From Hyphomicrobiaceae bacterium (GTDB lineage: Bacteria; Pseudomonadota; Alphaproteobacteria; Rhizobiales; Hyphomicrobiaceae), in NCBI GenBank assembly GCA_025351355.1, contig JANXWC010000123.1, positions 1-64,000 on the forward strand: a stretch of DNA of 64,000 bases, read 5' to 3'. The translations under genes and the position numbers were made by a program. Under the pieces are notes generated by a model that worked only from the letters and a program-made list of their open reading frames with translations, did no database searches and was not told the origin of the DNA. Positions within the stretch are counted from its first letter, which is position 1. Each line of letters starts with the position of its first letter. Below, piece after piece: positions 34,720 through 44,025 of the stretch.

Positions 34720-34812
34720 AGGTTGTGGGTGATTTGGTTCACCGCAACTAGCCCTCCTTGGGCGTTTCCTCCCTAGACTTGGGCCGTTCGTTTTGCGAAC
34801 GGCCTTTTTTTT
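34720..34812 (+). ncRNA. Candidate trans-acting small RNA with anti-Shine-Dalgarno loops (suhB/alpha-r14-like)
   Basis: About 93 bases between the paaA promoter and N-formylglutamate amidohydrolase fold into three stems. Stem 1 is 34722-34748 (GTTG/CAAC and GGTGA/TCACC, loop TTTGGT). Stem 2 is GCCC/GGGC at 34751-34763 with loop TCCTT. A single-stranded GTTTCCTCCCTAGACTT follows, then a 9-base-pair terminator with an 8-T run at 34782-34812. The exposed CUCCUU and UCCUCCC pair with ribosome binding sites. This layout fits rhizobial alpha-r14/suhB-type regulators that repress mRNA translation through Hfq. The family name is recalled from memory, not searched. The strand is fixed by the T-run. 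Confidence 0.65.
34782..34812 (+). terminator. Rho-independent terminator of the small RNA
   Basis: Perfect 9-base-pair stem GGCCGTTCG / CGAACGGCC, loop TTTTG, followed by eight T. No protein gene reads into it from the left on the plus strand, which supports a non-coding transcript. Confidence 0.85.
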
Positions 34813-34835
34813 CCTGATCATCCAATATTTCAGGA

Positions 34836-35780
34836 TTATTCAGCGGCCACGCGATAGGGCCCACGCCAAGCTTCAGCAGTAGCGGCGATAGTCCGGATCA
34901 GACCATCCACAATTTCAGCACAGGCCGAAAAATTCGCGCTGCGCTGCAATGTATTTTCGTCCAGATACAACGCACGATTGATTTCTATCTGGATAGCATG
35001 GATGCGCTTATGCGGTCGGCCATAGTGTTCGGTGATGAAGCCGCCAGCGTACGGTTTGTTGGTCTGCACATCGCATCCCGCTTTCGACAGCATCCGCGTA
35101 ACGGTGCGTGTCAGCTCCGGCGCACACGAAGTGCCGAACCGATCACCGATCACAAATTGCGGGCGGTTCGATGGCGCTGGTCCGCTTGTAGCTGATGGCA
35201 TCGAATGGCAATCGACCAACACAACCACTCCAAATTGTCGGTAGGCATCAGCAATCAGTCCTGCCAAAGCTGCGTGAAAGGGGTGGTACAAGCGGTCGAT
35301 CCGCAATAGCGCGACATCCACTGGGAGGCGACCTGGATATATGTCTTCGCCGTCGGCAACAAGGCGAGGAATAGTGCCCAATCCGCCTGCGACCCGCGCC
35401 GACTGCGTATTCGCGCCCTGCGGCAAGGCACCTTCAATCAGCCGCGGATCAAGTTCGTTATGCTCGCGATTGACGTCCAGATACGCGCGGGGAAAGTTGG
35501 CAGCCAAAAGGGGCGCGCCATGGGTCGCAGCCGTCGCGAACAAGTCATCAACGAAAGCATCTTCACTGCGGCGGAGGGTAAGCGCATCAAGGCGCGATGC
35601 CGCTAGAAATGCGCGTGTATAGACGCGTCCGGAGTGGGGCGAGCAAAAAATTAACGGAATGGATTGGCATGGCGGCCGAGTGATGGAGACAGGGTGCGAT
35701 AACTCGGAATCAATATCGGTGCGCTCGGATTGAAGCCAGTTTTCGGCAGGTGTTATAGCCAGTGATACCGCCGGTTTCAT
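34836..35780 (-). CDS. N-formylglutamate amidohydrolase family protein
   Basis: 314 residues. Family motifs: IFCSPHSGRVY near the N-terminus, the metal-site region DVNREHNELDPRL, and VVLVDCHSMPS; IEINRALYLDE lies near the end. HutG-type enzymes hydrolyse N-formyl-glutamate, the last step of one histidine-degradation route. No hut genes are adjacent, so the physiological substrate is unsure. The start is taken as the ATG at 35780; upstream in-frame starts at 35843 and 35873 are possible. It ends 24 bases from the small-RNA terminator, which has no T-run in this direction. Confidence 0.82.
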   Translation of the reverse strand: MKPAVSLAITPAENWLQSERTDIDSELSHPVSITRPPCQSIPLIFCSPHSGRVYTRAFLAASRLDALTLRRSEDAFVDDLFATAATHGAPLLAANFPRAYLDVNREHNELDPRLIEGALPQGANTQSARVAGGLGTIPRLVADGEDIYPGRLPVDVALLRIDRLYHPFHAALAGLIADAYRQFGVVVLVDCHSMPSATSGPAPSNRPQFVIGDRFGTSCAPELTRTVTRMLSKAGCDVQTNKPYAGGFITEHYGRPHKRIHAIQIEINRALYLDENTLQRSANFSACAEIVDGLIRTIAATAEAWRGPYRVAAE

Positions 35781-36023
35781 ATGATGATCCGCGAAGAAAT
35801 TGTCTTTGTTCCGCCATAGATCCGTTGACCCGTTGCGCGGCATGAATCGCCTGTCCTTCCGCCAACTTGGCAAAGGACGATGTCACTTGTCCATCCGACA
35901 TTGCCATAATTTCAGCGGGTTTCGAGCCGTTTTTGTCGGCGATGGCATCTGGGTGCAGGCTTAAGGCTCTATCCTGAAGGGGGACGGGCAAAAGTGGTGT
36001 ATGCGTAAGGGGGAACGTGCTTG

Positions 36024-36878
36024 ATGAACGATAGCGAGCGACCGAAAGACAATCCACCAACTGAGCGATTGCAATTGAGTCGCATGACCCGGGACAAGGG
36101 CACGCGTGCGCCGACGCGAACAAACGTCGAAATGCAGCCGCCCCTGAGTGCGCATGCAGCGGTCGCTCAATTCGATCTGGCAAGCATCCTCGAAACGCCG
36201 AATGCGGCATCGCGTGATCGGGCGTTGTTGGCGCCCGGCCAACGCGCCAGCACTGAGGTTACGACACGATCGGCGACAGGCCGCAGGGCAGGCATGGATA
36301 AAGCCGGAGATGCCGACAAAGCCCGTGAGACAGGTCGACTGCCTTCGGCCTGGTATAAGCAGGCCGACGAAATCGCCGAAGCCGCACGCAAGGAGCGGAC
36401 CGCGCTCATCATTCGCGGTGGCGCTGCGGCGTGCCTCCTCACCGGGGGTGCCCTGCTGTTCTGGCTTGGCGCGTTCGGCGGAAAATCGCAATCCGATCAG
36501 CGCACAACGACTGCGGCGGTCACCTCGGTCCGCCTGCCGCCGATGGCATCGACCTTGGGCCCGATCATCCCAACGCCGCCACCCGTTGTCGAGCGCAATG
36601 CGCGCGCCTTAGTTACGACGGCGCAGATACTGGCTGTTGCAGAGCGGTTCATTGCTGAGGGCGATGTGCTCGCCGCTCGCGCAATCCTGTCTGATACGGC
36701 AGCGAGCGGCGACGCCCGAGCATTGTTCGCTCTTGCCGAAACCTACGATCCCAATCTGCTGGCGTCGTGGAATGCTCAAAAAGTCGAGGCGAGTCCTGCC
36801 TATGCCCGATTACTGTACGAAGCGGCGATGCGTGCCGGCATGCCGGATGCGCAATTTCGGCTCGATGCAATTCGCTAA
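36024..36878 (+). CDS. Membrane-anchored protein with C-terminal Sel1/TPR-like repeats, function unknown
   Basis: 284 residues. The first 125 are hydrophilic, low-complexity and probably disordered. One TM follows (GGAAACLLTGGALLFWLGAF, about 134-153), then a Pro-rich spacer (LGPIIPTPPPVVE) and a C-terminal helical part with AERFIAEGDVLAARAILSDTAASGDARALFALAETYDPN and YEAAMRAGMPDAQFRL, which resembles Sel1/TPR pairs. The C-terminal part lies on the periplasmic side if the N-terminus is cytosolic. The arrangement recalls cell-envelope scaffold proteins of Rhizobiales. The ATG at 36024 is preceded by a TTG at 36021 in frame. Confidence 0.7.
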   Translation: MNDSERPKDNPPTERLQLSRMTRDKGTRAPTRTNVEMQPPLSAHAAVAQFDLASILETPNAASRDRALLAPGQRASTEVTTRSATGRRAGMDKAGDADKARETGRLPSAWYKQADEIAEAARKERTALIIRGGAAACLLTGGALLFWLGAFGGKSQSDQRTTTAAVTSVRLPPMASTLGPIIPTPPPVVERNARALVTTAQILAVAERFIAEGDVLAARAILSDTAASGDARALFALAETYDPNLLASWNAQKVEASPAYARLLYEAAMRAGMPDAQFRLDAIR

Positions 36879-37083
36879 AATCGGCAGGCACTCTGCGCCC
36901 CGCCCGTGCGTTGGGATCGAGCCGTGTGCTCTGGAAGCGTTTCCGAACAGTAAAACTGCCACAACCTCTTTTCGGCCGGATAGAATTAACTTTGGCCTTA
37001 CGAATTCCATGATCTGATGGCCGGGTGACGTGATGTCTTGCGCGGCAGTTGTCTGTCCGGCTCGGGTCGGCTCGGGAGAGAAT

Positions 37084-38355
37084 GTGATCGTTGCTTCAAA
37101 CAGGCACTTTAAGCGTGCGTTCGGCAGGCCAGACGCGCGACTGACGATAGCGGTGTTTGCCATGGTTTTCGGCGCCGCATCGATGTCCCCGGTGCGCGCC
37201 GTGACGATCGCACCCGAGATCGCAGCCCGTCTAAGCGAACCGCAATTGTTGGCCTATCGCACCTATCTGGTCAGTCGCGCCGACTTTGAGCGGCAGCAAC
37301 AGGTCTATTGGACGCTGGTCGACGAACGACGCGATCACCGCCGGCGTAAATTCTCCAGCCGCCTGCCCTATACGCTCGACGACTACGTGCTCGAACAGCC
37401 GCCGAAGTATACTGGGCCGCAGCTGCCGTCCGAAATTGCAACGATTGTCGCCCAGAGCAAACCTATCGGCGAGCCCGACAAACCGATGCCGGCGCTGACT
37501 GATTTTGTCGAAAATGCGCGCGCGACGTTTAACTTTGCGCCGGAACGGACAACCGAACACGAATTCAAACGGCGCTATGCTGCCGACGCCCTTGCTGCCG
37601 GATTGAGCAAAGATCAAGTTGTGCGTGTCTACGCCCTCGAAACCGGCGGGCGCGGCACCTACGATATGCAAGCCGGCATTGATCCAGATAGCCGGCAAGG
37701 TCGTCCGATTTCATCGGCAATCGGTTATGCGCAGTTGCTGGGGGCGAACTCCATCAACGAACTGGTCAAGCACGGCGATCGTTTCGTGGCCCGACTGGAA
37801 GCCGTGGGATCGCCGGCGCAGCTGAATAAGGCGACAGTGCTGCGCGCGATGCTACGCGAAGCACGTAGCGTGCCGAACGAGTGGAAGGATCAAGTCAAAT
37901 TCGCACAGACGCCAGCCGGGCAGGGGATTCACGCCATCAACCTTGACGCCGATATCGGACCATGGCTGCAAGTCCTCAAGCTCAAGGGGCTGTTGGAGAC
38001 CGCGGCCAAGGAAGCCGGGCGGAGCTCGCTGACGGGCGCAGAACTTGAGTTGATGAATCTTGCTGGCCCGCGCACAGGGTTGGAAATGATGCAACCGGTT
38101 GGACGGACAGTGCCGACGGCCAATTTTTTCGCTGAAGCGGCATACTACCGCAATTCGGTAGTGCGTGAGAAAGTCGGAGCGCAGTTGTTGGCGGCACTGG
38201 ACGAGCGCATGCAATCCGCCTTGCAAAAAGCGGGTTCGATCGATTTTGCGTTAGCGTTCGATGAGGTGGCGGCTGGCTTGCCCAGTCGGCATGCTCGCAG
38301 TAGTCGTGAGCCCGAGCGGCCGTTCGGCGCGGCATTGTTCGATCCAAACAGATAG
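37084..38355 (+). CDS. Secreted lysozyme-like protein, possible lytic transglycosylase relative
   Basis: 423 residues from the GTG at 37084, which has GGGAGA just upstream; the frame is open back to 37030. A long signal peptide ends near MSPVRA. The region YALETGGRGTYDMQAGIDPDSRQGRPISSAIGYAQLLGANSINEL, about residues 182-226, resembles the SLT fold: a Glu (ALETGG) followed by a G-Y-A-Q-L motif like the GxxQ(L/I) of transglycosylases. The rest is helical and unfamiliar. It probably acts on or binds peptidoglycan in the periplasm. This is inferred from motif and export signal only. It ends 26 bases from a convergent gene. Confidence 0.6.
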   Translation: MIVASNRHFKRAFGRPDARLTIAVFAMVFGAASMSPVRAVTIAPEIAARLSEPQLLAYRTYLVSRADFERQQQVYWTLVDERRDHRRRKFSSRLPYTLDDYVLEQPPKYTGPQLPSEIATIVAQSKPIGEPDKPMPALTDFVENARATFNFAPERTTEHEFKRRYAADALAAGLSKDQVVRVYALETGGRGTYDMQAGIDPDSRQGRPISSAIGYAQLLGANSINELVKHGDRFVARLEAVGSPAQLNKATVLRAMLREARSVPNEWKDQVKFAQTPAGQGIHAINLDADIGPWLQVLKLKGLLETAAKEAGRSSLTGAELELMNLAGPRTGLEMMQPVGRTVPTANFFAEAAYYRNSVVREKVGAQLLAALDERMQSALQKAGSIDFALAFDEVAAGLPSRHARSSREPERPFGAALFDPNR

Positions 38356-38381
38356 TGCGGTCGGCACTTTGAGACGGCGAC

Positions 38382-38846
38382 CTAGCCACGACGGTACGCC
38401 ACGAACACGCGGTCATTTGCCAATGCCGAGGTCTCGGTGGCGGCGGTGCCCGCGCTCACCATCCGCCGCATGGACCATTCACGGCCGTCGGTCAGCCGGA
38501 CGATGATTTCGCGCATCAGTTCAACACCGGTTGCACTCGCCGACCAGTTTCGCTTGACGGCGCGGCCCTCGGCGATGGCTTGCAGCAGCGGTTGAAACAA
38601 GCTGAGATCGGTGACCGGTTGGGACGACAAGCCTTCCGTCGCGATCTCAAGGTCGAACGTCTGGCTGCGCGACAACATCAACTCTGCCGCGCATGAATTG
38701 GGCTCGAACGGACGCACGCGCAATCGCCAATAGTTGTTTGTCTGTTCGCGCTCGACGTGCGCGACGTCCTTGATGGTCTCGATCCAACGATCCATTGCCG
38801 CCGTCGTCGCGTCGAACGCGCGATTATAAACGTCCTGTGGTTGCAT
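38382..38846 (-). CDS. Hypothetical protein
   Basis: 154 residues, no signal peptide or TM segment. It reads MQPQDVYNRAFDATTAAMDRWIETIKD, then a beta-rich middle (YWRLRVRPFEPNSCAAELML, FDLEIATEG) and a C-terminal strand REWSMRRM. I do not recognise a family. Base composition looks like that of its neighbours. It converges with the lysozyme-like gene, and the GhrA-like gene lies 180 bases upstream on the same strand. Confidence 0.65.
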   Translation of the reverse strand: MQPQDVYNRAFDATTAAMDRWIETIKDVAHVEREQTNNYWRLRVRPFEPNSCAAELMLSRSQTFDLEIATEGLSSQPVTDLSLFQPLLQAIAEGRAVKRNWSASATGVELMREIIVRLTDGREWSMRRMVSAGTAATETSALANDRVFVAYRRG

Positions 38847-39026
38847 TTGCCCCCGTCCTTATCATCAAGCGAATTTCCGGCTCGCTTCAGTCGCGTACCG
38901 CTCGATGCTCAGTTCAATCGCCCATGTCGGCTGGTAGACCGCTTGGCCGCAGGGATCAAGGGGAGCGACAAGGTTTTCCCACCAGACCGAGCCCGACCCG
39001 CATTTCCCGGCATTTGATTCAGCCCA

Positions 39027-39983
39027 TCAATAGCCGCGTTTGCGGTCGACGATGTTGCGTAGCGGCAAACCTTTTCCATAGGCGACGATTTGACCGGCGA
39101 CGTCGACCGCGATCGCATCGGCGTCACTGTCGGCGGCGTTGTGCGGCGTGACGATCACAGATGGATGCGACCAAAGTCGCGACACGGCGGGCAGCGGTTC
39201 GGTTTCGAAGACATCCAACGATGCGGCGCTGAGGCAGCCAGTGTCGAGGGCAGCAAAAATATCGGCCTCAACGTGCAAGCCGCCGCGCCCGGCATTGATC
39301 AGGACGGGCGCACCGAGCACGCCGTCGCGCGCAAGTTGCGAAAAAAGTTCGCGGTTGAGAATGCCGCGTGTTTCAGGTGTCAACGGCAAGAGAGCGACGA
39401 GAATATCGGTGCGACCGAGGAACGCGCCAAGTTCAGCCACACCCGCATAGACGTCCACGCCAGCCAACGGCCGAGGTGCACGGCTCCAGCCTGCCACTTG
39501 AAAACCAATGCGCGTGAGCACTTCAGCCGCGTCCCGTCCCAGCGTACCGAAACCGAGAATGCCGACGCGAACAGCACTTGCCGCCCACTGGTTTTTTGGC
39601 AGCCACTGCTTGGCGGCTTGCGCGCGTTGCAGCATCGGCAGCCGTCGATGGTGCAGCAGAACATGCAACGTAACATATTCGGTCATGCGCCGGGTCAGGT
39701 CGGCATTGACGGCGCGCACCAACGGAACTGAAGGCAGCGTTGCGTCCGCCAGCAGCGCGTCGACACCAGCTCCGAGGTTGAAGATGACTTGCAGTTCCGG
39801 CAAACGCGCCAGCAGGCCTGGGGCGGGTTTCCAGACGGCTGCATTGGTAATGTCGCGCGGGTCGTAATCGTCGATACCCTCGGCAACGACCCTATGGTCT
39901 GGGAGTGCCGCCTTGAAGCGGTCGCGCCAACACTCGAGTGACCAACCGTCGCCGACACTGTTTATCGCCAGCAACAGCGTCAC
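39027..39983 (-). CDS. ghrA: Glyoxylate/hydroxypyruvate reductase A-like D-2-hydroxyacid dehydrogenase
   Basis: 318 residues. NAD(P)-binding motif is VGILGFGTLGRDAAEVL. The catalytic triad is in place: Arg in LINAGRGG, Glu in SLDVFETEPLP, His in VTPHNAAD. The size and the absence of a C-terminal ACT domain fit GhrA, which reduces glyoxylate and hydroxypyruvate. Its ATG overlaps the yejF stop by 4 bases, so it is the last gene of the yej operon here. The link to the transporter is positional only. Confidence 0.88.
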   Translation of the reverse strand: MTLLLAINSVGDGWSLECWRDRFKAALPDHRVVAEGIDDYDPRDITNAAVWKPAPGLLARLPELQVIFNLGAGVDALLADATLPSVPLVRAVNADLTRRMTEYVTLHVLLHHRRLPMLQRAQAAKQWLPKNQWAASAVRVGILGFGTLGRDAAEVLTRIGFQVAGWSRAPRPLAGVDVYAGVAELGAFLGRTDILVALLPLTPETRGILNRELFSQLARDGVLGAPVLINAGRGGLHVEADIFAALDTGCLSAASLDVFETEPLPAVSRLWSHPSVIVTPHNAADSDADAIAVDVAGQIVAYGKGLPLRNIVDRKRGY

Positions 39984-41665
39984 GACGACACCGCCTGGCG
40001 TTGCACTGCCTTCAGATCGAACGCGGCCGCGAGCAACGCTTTCGTATAAGCCTCTTGCGGATGATCGAAGATGGCGTCGGCCGGGCCCTGCTCGACGATG
40101 CGCCCGCTCTTCATGACGATCACATAGTTGGCGAGCGCTCGCACGACCCGCAGATCATGGCTGATAAACAGATAGGACAAGTCGCGCGCTTGTTGCAGAT
40201 CACGCAACAGATCGACGATTTGCGCCTGCACGCTGCGATCGAGCGCGCTCGTGGGCTCGTCGAGCATCACAAATTTCGGCTCCAGCACCATGGCGCGCGC
40301 AATGGCAATCCGTTGCCGCTGGCCGCCGGAAAATTCGTGCGGGTAGCGATCCTGCGCACCGCCGGGCAGACCGACGGTCTCGAGTGCCTTGGCGACGCGT
40401 TCGCGGCGCGTGTCTGCATCGAGATTGGGATATTGGATGGTCAGACCTTCTTCAATGATCTGGCCGATCGAGAGGCGCGGCGACAACGCGCCGTAAGGAT
40501 CCTGGAACACAATCTGCATGTCGCGACGCAGCGGTCGCATGGCGCGGCTGTCGAGACCGTCAAGTCGGCGGCCCATGTAGAGGATGGGACCCTTGGACGC
40601 AATCAACCGCAGGATCGCAAGCCCAAGCGTAGTTTTGCCGGAGCCCGATTCGCCGACGACTCCGATCGTCTCACCCTGGCGCAGTTTGAACGAAATACCA
40701 TCGACGGCCTTGATGTAGTCGACGGTTTTGCGCAGTACGCCGTGCTTGATGGGGAACCACACCTTGAGGTCGTCGGTCTCGACCATGACAGGCGCTTGCG
40801 GCTGAGGTTTCGGCGGTTTGCCCTTCGGTTCCGACGAGATGAGCATACGCGTGTAGTCGTGCTTCGGCGTCGAGAAGATTTGTTCGGTTGCCCCGGTCTC
40901 GACAATTTCGCCGTCGCGCATGACGTAGACGCGTTCCGCCAGTTTTCGCACGATGTTGAGATCGTGGGTGATCAACAACATCGCCATGCCGGTTTCGGCC
41001 TTCAACTCGGCGAGCAGTTCCAGGATTTGTGCCTGGATCGTCACGTCGAGCGCCGTCGTTGGCTCGTCAGCGATCAACAGATCAGGCTCGTTTGCCAGCG
41101 CCATCGCAATCATCACGCGCTGCCGTTGACCGCCGGATAGTTGATGCGGATATGCGCTCAACCGCTTTTCCGGCTCGGGGATGCCGACCCGTCTAAGTAG
41201 CTTGAGCATCCGCGTGCGCGCCGCGGCATCATCGAGGCCTTGGTGCAGTTTAACGATTTCCGTCACCTGCGTTTCGATCGTCTGCAGCGGGTTCAGCGAG
41301 GTCATCGGCTCCTGGAAGATGACGGAGATGCGGCCGCCGCGGATCTCGCGCATGACCGGCTCGGTGGCATGCAGCAGATCCGTGCCTTCGAAGAAAATTT
41401 CCCCACGTGGATGCGATGCGGCGGGGTAGGGCAGCAGCTTCAATATCGACATGGCCGAAACGGTCTTGCCCGAACCGCTTTCGCCGACCAATGCGACCGT
41501 CTCTCCCTTGCCGATCGAGAAGCTCACGCCCTTGACCGCAATCGACTGCCGCGCGCCATGGCCGAACGCCACCTGCAGATCGCGCACCCGCACGAGCGTG
41601 TTGGCTTCACGCTGGATCGCGGCCTTTTTGGCCGGGTTGATCTTGATGGTCGCGTCGTCGTTCAT
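39980..41665 (-). CDS. yejF: ABC transporter ATP-binding protein YejF (fused double ATPase)
   Basis: 561 residues with two complete ABC domains. Domain 1 has Walker [14 protein letters not shown] and signature [12 protein letters not shown]; domain 2 has [13 protein letters not shown] and [12 protein letters not shown], each followed by a Walker B with DEPT and Glu. Oppp-type C-terminal extensions follow each. YejF drives uptake of oligopeptides and microcin C with YejABE. Its start overlaps the yejE stop by 4 bases. Confidence 0.95.
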   Translation of the reverse strand: MNDDATIKINPAKKAAIQREANTLVRVRDLQVAFGHGARQSIAVKGVSFSIGKGETVALVGESGSGKTVSAMSILKLLPYPAASHPRGEIFFEGTDLLHATEPVMREIRGGRISVIFQEPMTSLNPLQTIETQVTEIVKLHQGLDDAAARTRMLKLLRRVGIPEPEKRLSAYPHQLSGGQRQRVMIAMALANEPDLLIADEPTTALDVTIQAQILELLAELKAETGMAMLLITHDLNIVRKLAERVYVMRDGEIVETGATEQIFSTPKHDYTRMLISSEPKGKPPKPQPQAPVMVETDDLKVWFPIKHGVLRKTVDYIKAVDGISFKLRQGETIGVVGESGSGKTTLGLAILRLIASKGPILYMGRRLDGLDSRAMRPLRRDMQIVFQDPYGALSPRLSIGQIIEEGLTIQYPNLDADTRRERVAKALETVGLPGGAQDRYPHEFSGGQRQRIAIARAMVLEPKFVMLDEPTSALDRSVQAQIVDLLRDLQQARDLSYLFISHDLRVVRALANYVIVMKSGRIVEQGPADAIFDHPQEAYTKALLAAAFDLKAVQRQAVSS

Positions 41666-42882
41666 CGGAACGTCTTTCTTGGATCGAGCGCATCGCGCAC
41701 ACCTTCACCGATGAAGATCAGCAGGCTCAACAGCGAGGCGATCGACAGGAACGCAGCCAAGCCCAGCCAAGGTGCCTGGAGATTGCCGTAGGCTTGCTGC
41801 GCGAGCTCACCCAGCGACGGCGACCCCGGCGGCAGACCAAGCCCGAGGAAGTCCAGCGACGTCAAAGCTGTGATGGCGCCGGACAGCATGAACGGCACGA
41901 ACGTCAGCGTCGCGATCGCGGCGTTCGGCAGAATGTGCTTGTACATGATCTTGACGTTGGAGAGTCCAAGCGCCCGCGCCGCGGTCACGTATTCGAGATT
42001 GCGCCCGCGCAGGAATTCGGCACGCACGAGATTGACCAGGTGCACCCACTCAAATAGCACGAGGATGCCGAGCAATACCCAGAATCCCGACGGCAGTACC
42101 GACGAAATGATGATCAAAACGTACAGCGTCGGGATCGATGACCATATTTCCATGAAGCGCTGGAACACGATATCGACCTTGCCGCCGAAGTAGCCTTGCA
42201 CGGCGCCGGCAGTAACGCCGAGGATCGTCGATAGAGTTGTCAGGATCAGTCCGAATAGGACGGAGATGCGGAAGCCGTAGATGAGGCGCGCCAACACATC
42301 GCGGCCCTGATCATCTGTACCGAGCCAATTGCGATTGCCCATTTCCCGGAAACGAGCCAACTGTTCAGCGGGCGCATCGCATAACGCCGCGCTGGTGGAC
42401 CACGGCGGCGGATCGGGAAATGCCAGACACGACCCACTCGATGATTTGGTGTGCGGCGTATCCTTGTTGATCGAATTGTAGGCGTAGCGGATGGGCGGCC
42501 AGATCATCCAGCCGTGCGCGTTGATCTCATCGAGAATCACCGGATCCTTGTAGTCGGTCACGGCGAGAAAGCCGCCGAATTTTTCTTCCGGATAGTTGAC
42601 GAATACCGGCATCAGCCATTCGCCTTTGTAGGAGGCGAAAATCGGCTTGTCGTTGGCGAGTAGCTCGGCGAACAGGCTCAAACCGAACATCGTGCAGAAG
42701 AGAATGAGACTGTAGAAGCCGCGCCGGTTGCTCTTGAAATTCGACCAGCGGCGGCGGTTGATCGGGCTGAGCTCAAGCCAACGTCGACGCGCCCGTGTCG
42801 GACCTTTCTCCACGTATCGCCCGATGGGCTCGGCGGGATCGGGGAAATCGATTCGGGGCAGCGGCGCGTCCTGGATATCCAC
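41662..42882 (-). CDS. yejE: ABC transporter permease YejE
   Basis: 406 residues, longer than a typical DppC because of an N-terminal cytosolic region and a large periplasmic loop between TM1 and TM2, which is normal for YejE. The permease (EAA) loop reads EYVTAARALGLSNVKIMYKHILPNA. It starts at the ATG at 42882, 2 bases after yejB. YejE and YejB form the membrane channel of the peptide importer. Confidence 0.94.
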   Translation of the reverse strand: MDIQDAPLPRIDFPDPAEPIGRYVEKGPTRARRRWLELSPINRRRWSNFKSNRRGFYSLILFCTMFGLSLFAELLANDKPIFASYKGEWLMPVFVNYPEEKFGGFLAVTDYKDPVILDEINAHGWMIWPPIRYAYNSINKDTPHTKSSSGSCLAFPDPPPWSTSAALCDAPAEQLARFREMGNRNWLGTDDQGRDVLARLIYGFRISVLFGLILTTLSTILGVTAGAVQGYFGGKVDIVFQRFMEIWSSIPTLYVLIIISSVLPSGFWVLLGILVLFEWVHLVNLVRAEFLRGRNLEYVTAARALGLSNVKIMYKHILPNAAIATLTFVPFMLSGAITALTSLDFLGLGLPPGSPSLGELAQQAYGNLQAPWLGLAAFLSIASLLSLLIFIGEGVRDALDPRKTFR

Positions 42883-42884
42883 GT

Positions 42885-43991
42885 TCAGATCTCCCTGCTC
42901 TCAAAGTCGATGCGTGGATCGATCAGAGTGCAAATGAAATCAGACAGTAATTTCACCAGCAGGCCCATCAGCGAGAAAATGTAGAGGGTCGCAAATGTAA
43001 CGGGATAGTCGCGGTTGATCAGACTGTCCCATCCGAGAAATCCCAACCCGTCGAGCGAGAAGATTTTTTCGATCAATAGCGAACCGGAGAAGAATGCGCT
43101 GACGAAGGCGCCGGGAAATCCAGCAATGACCAGCAGCATGGCATTGCGGAACACGTGGCCATACAGAACGCGCCTGTCCGTCAAGCCCTTGGCCCTTGCA
43201 GTGATAACGTATTGTTTGCGAATTTCGTCAAGGAAAGCGTTCTTGGTCAGGAACGTCATTGTTGTAAAGGAACCCAACGCTAGCGCGGTCAGCGGCAAAA
43301 CCAAGTGCCAGGCATAGTCTTTGGCCTTGCCGAACCACGATAAATTGGCCCATCCATCGGACGTCAGTCCGCGCAGTGGAAACCACTGAAAGAACGATCC
43401 GCCGGCAAACACCACCAGCAGCAGCACGCCGACCAGAAAGCCCGGCAGCGCATATCCGACGACCAAGACACCCGAGGTCCAGGTATCGAACTTTTCCCCA
43501 TCGTGGACTGCTTTGCGGATGCCGAGCGGAATTGACAAGAGATAAGTTGCGATCGTCATCCAGATCCCCAGCGAGATCGAGACCGGCATCTTTTCGCGGA
43601 TCAATTGGAGAACGGAGACGTCGCGAAAGTAGCTTTTGCCGAAATCGAAGACGGCATAGTTCTTGAGCATCAGGAAGTAGCGCTCGTGGGCAGGCTTATC
43701 GAAGCCGAATTGTTTTTCGAGGCTCTTGATGAACGCGGGATCAAGGCCCTGCGCACCACGATATTTGGAACTTTCAGCGCCGATTGCGGAGGCGTTGTTA
43801 CGACCGCCCAAGCCGTCGCCACCCCCGCCACCGACCCGGTCGCCGGCCGAAACCTCTGTGCCCTGCACTTGGGCGATGATCCGCTCGATGGGCCCCCCCG
43901 GTGCGAATTGAATTATTATAAAGCTGATCGTCATGATGCCGAGCAAGGTCGGAAAGATCAGCAAGAAGCGCTTCAGAAGGTAGGCGGCCAT
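42885..43991 (-). CDS. yejB: ABC transporter permease YejB
   Basis: 368 residues of the DppB-type permease family. TM1 is LLKRFLLIFPTLLGIMTISFII, and the EAA loop is KQYVITARAKGLTDRRVLYGHVFRNA. A glycine-rich insert (RVGGGGGDGLGG) after TM1 is common in YejB. It is 34 bases after the upstream yejA-type gene. Confidence 0.95.
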   Translation of the reverse strand: MAAYLLKRFLLIFPTLLGIMTISFIIIQFAPGGPIERIIAQVQGTEVSAGDRVGGGGGDGLGGRNNASAIGAESSKYRGAQGLDPAFIKSLEKQFGFDKPAHERYFLMLKNYAVFDFGKSYFRDVSVLQLIREKMPVSISLGIWMTIATYLLSIPLGIRKAVHDGEKFDTWTSGVLVVGYALPGFLVGVLLLVVFAGGSFFQWFPLRGLTSDGWANLSWFGKAKDYAWHLVLPLTALALGSFTTMTFLTKNAFLDEIRKQYVITARAKGLTDRRVLYGHVFRNAMLLVIAGFPGAFVSAFFSGSLLIEKIFSLDGLGFLGWDSLINRDYPVTFATLYIFSLMGLLVKLLSDFICTLIDPRIDFESREI

Positions 43992-44025
43992 CGTCGGGTC
44001 GCTCGCAAGGGTTGGAGGGCATAAA

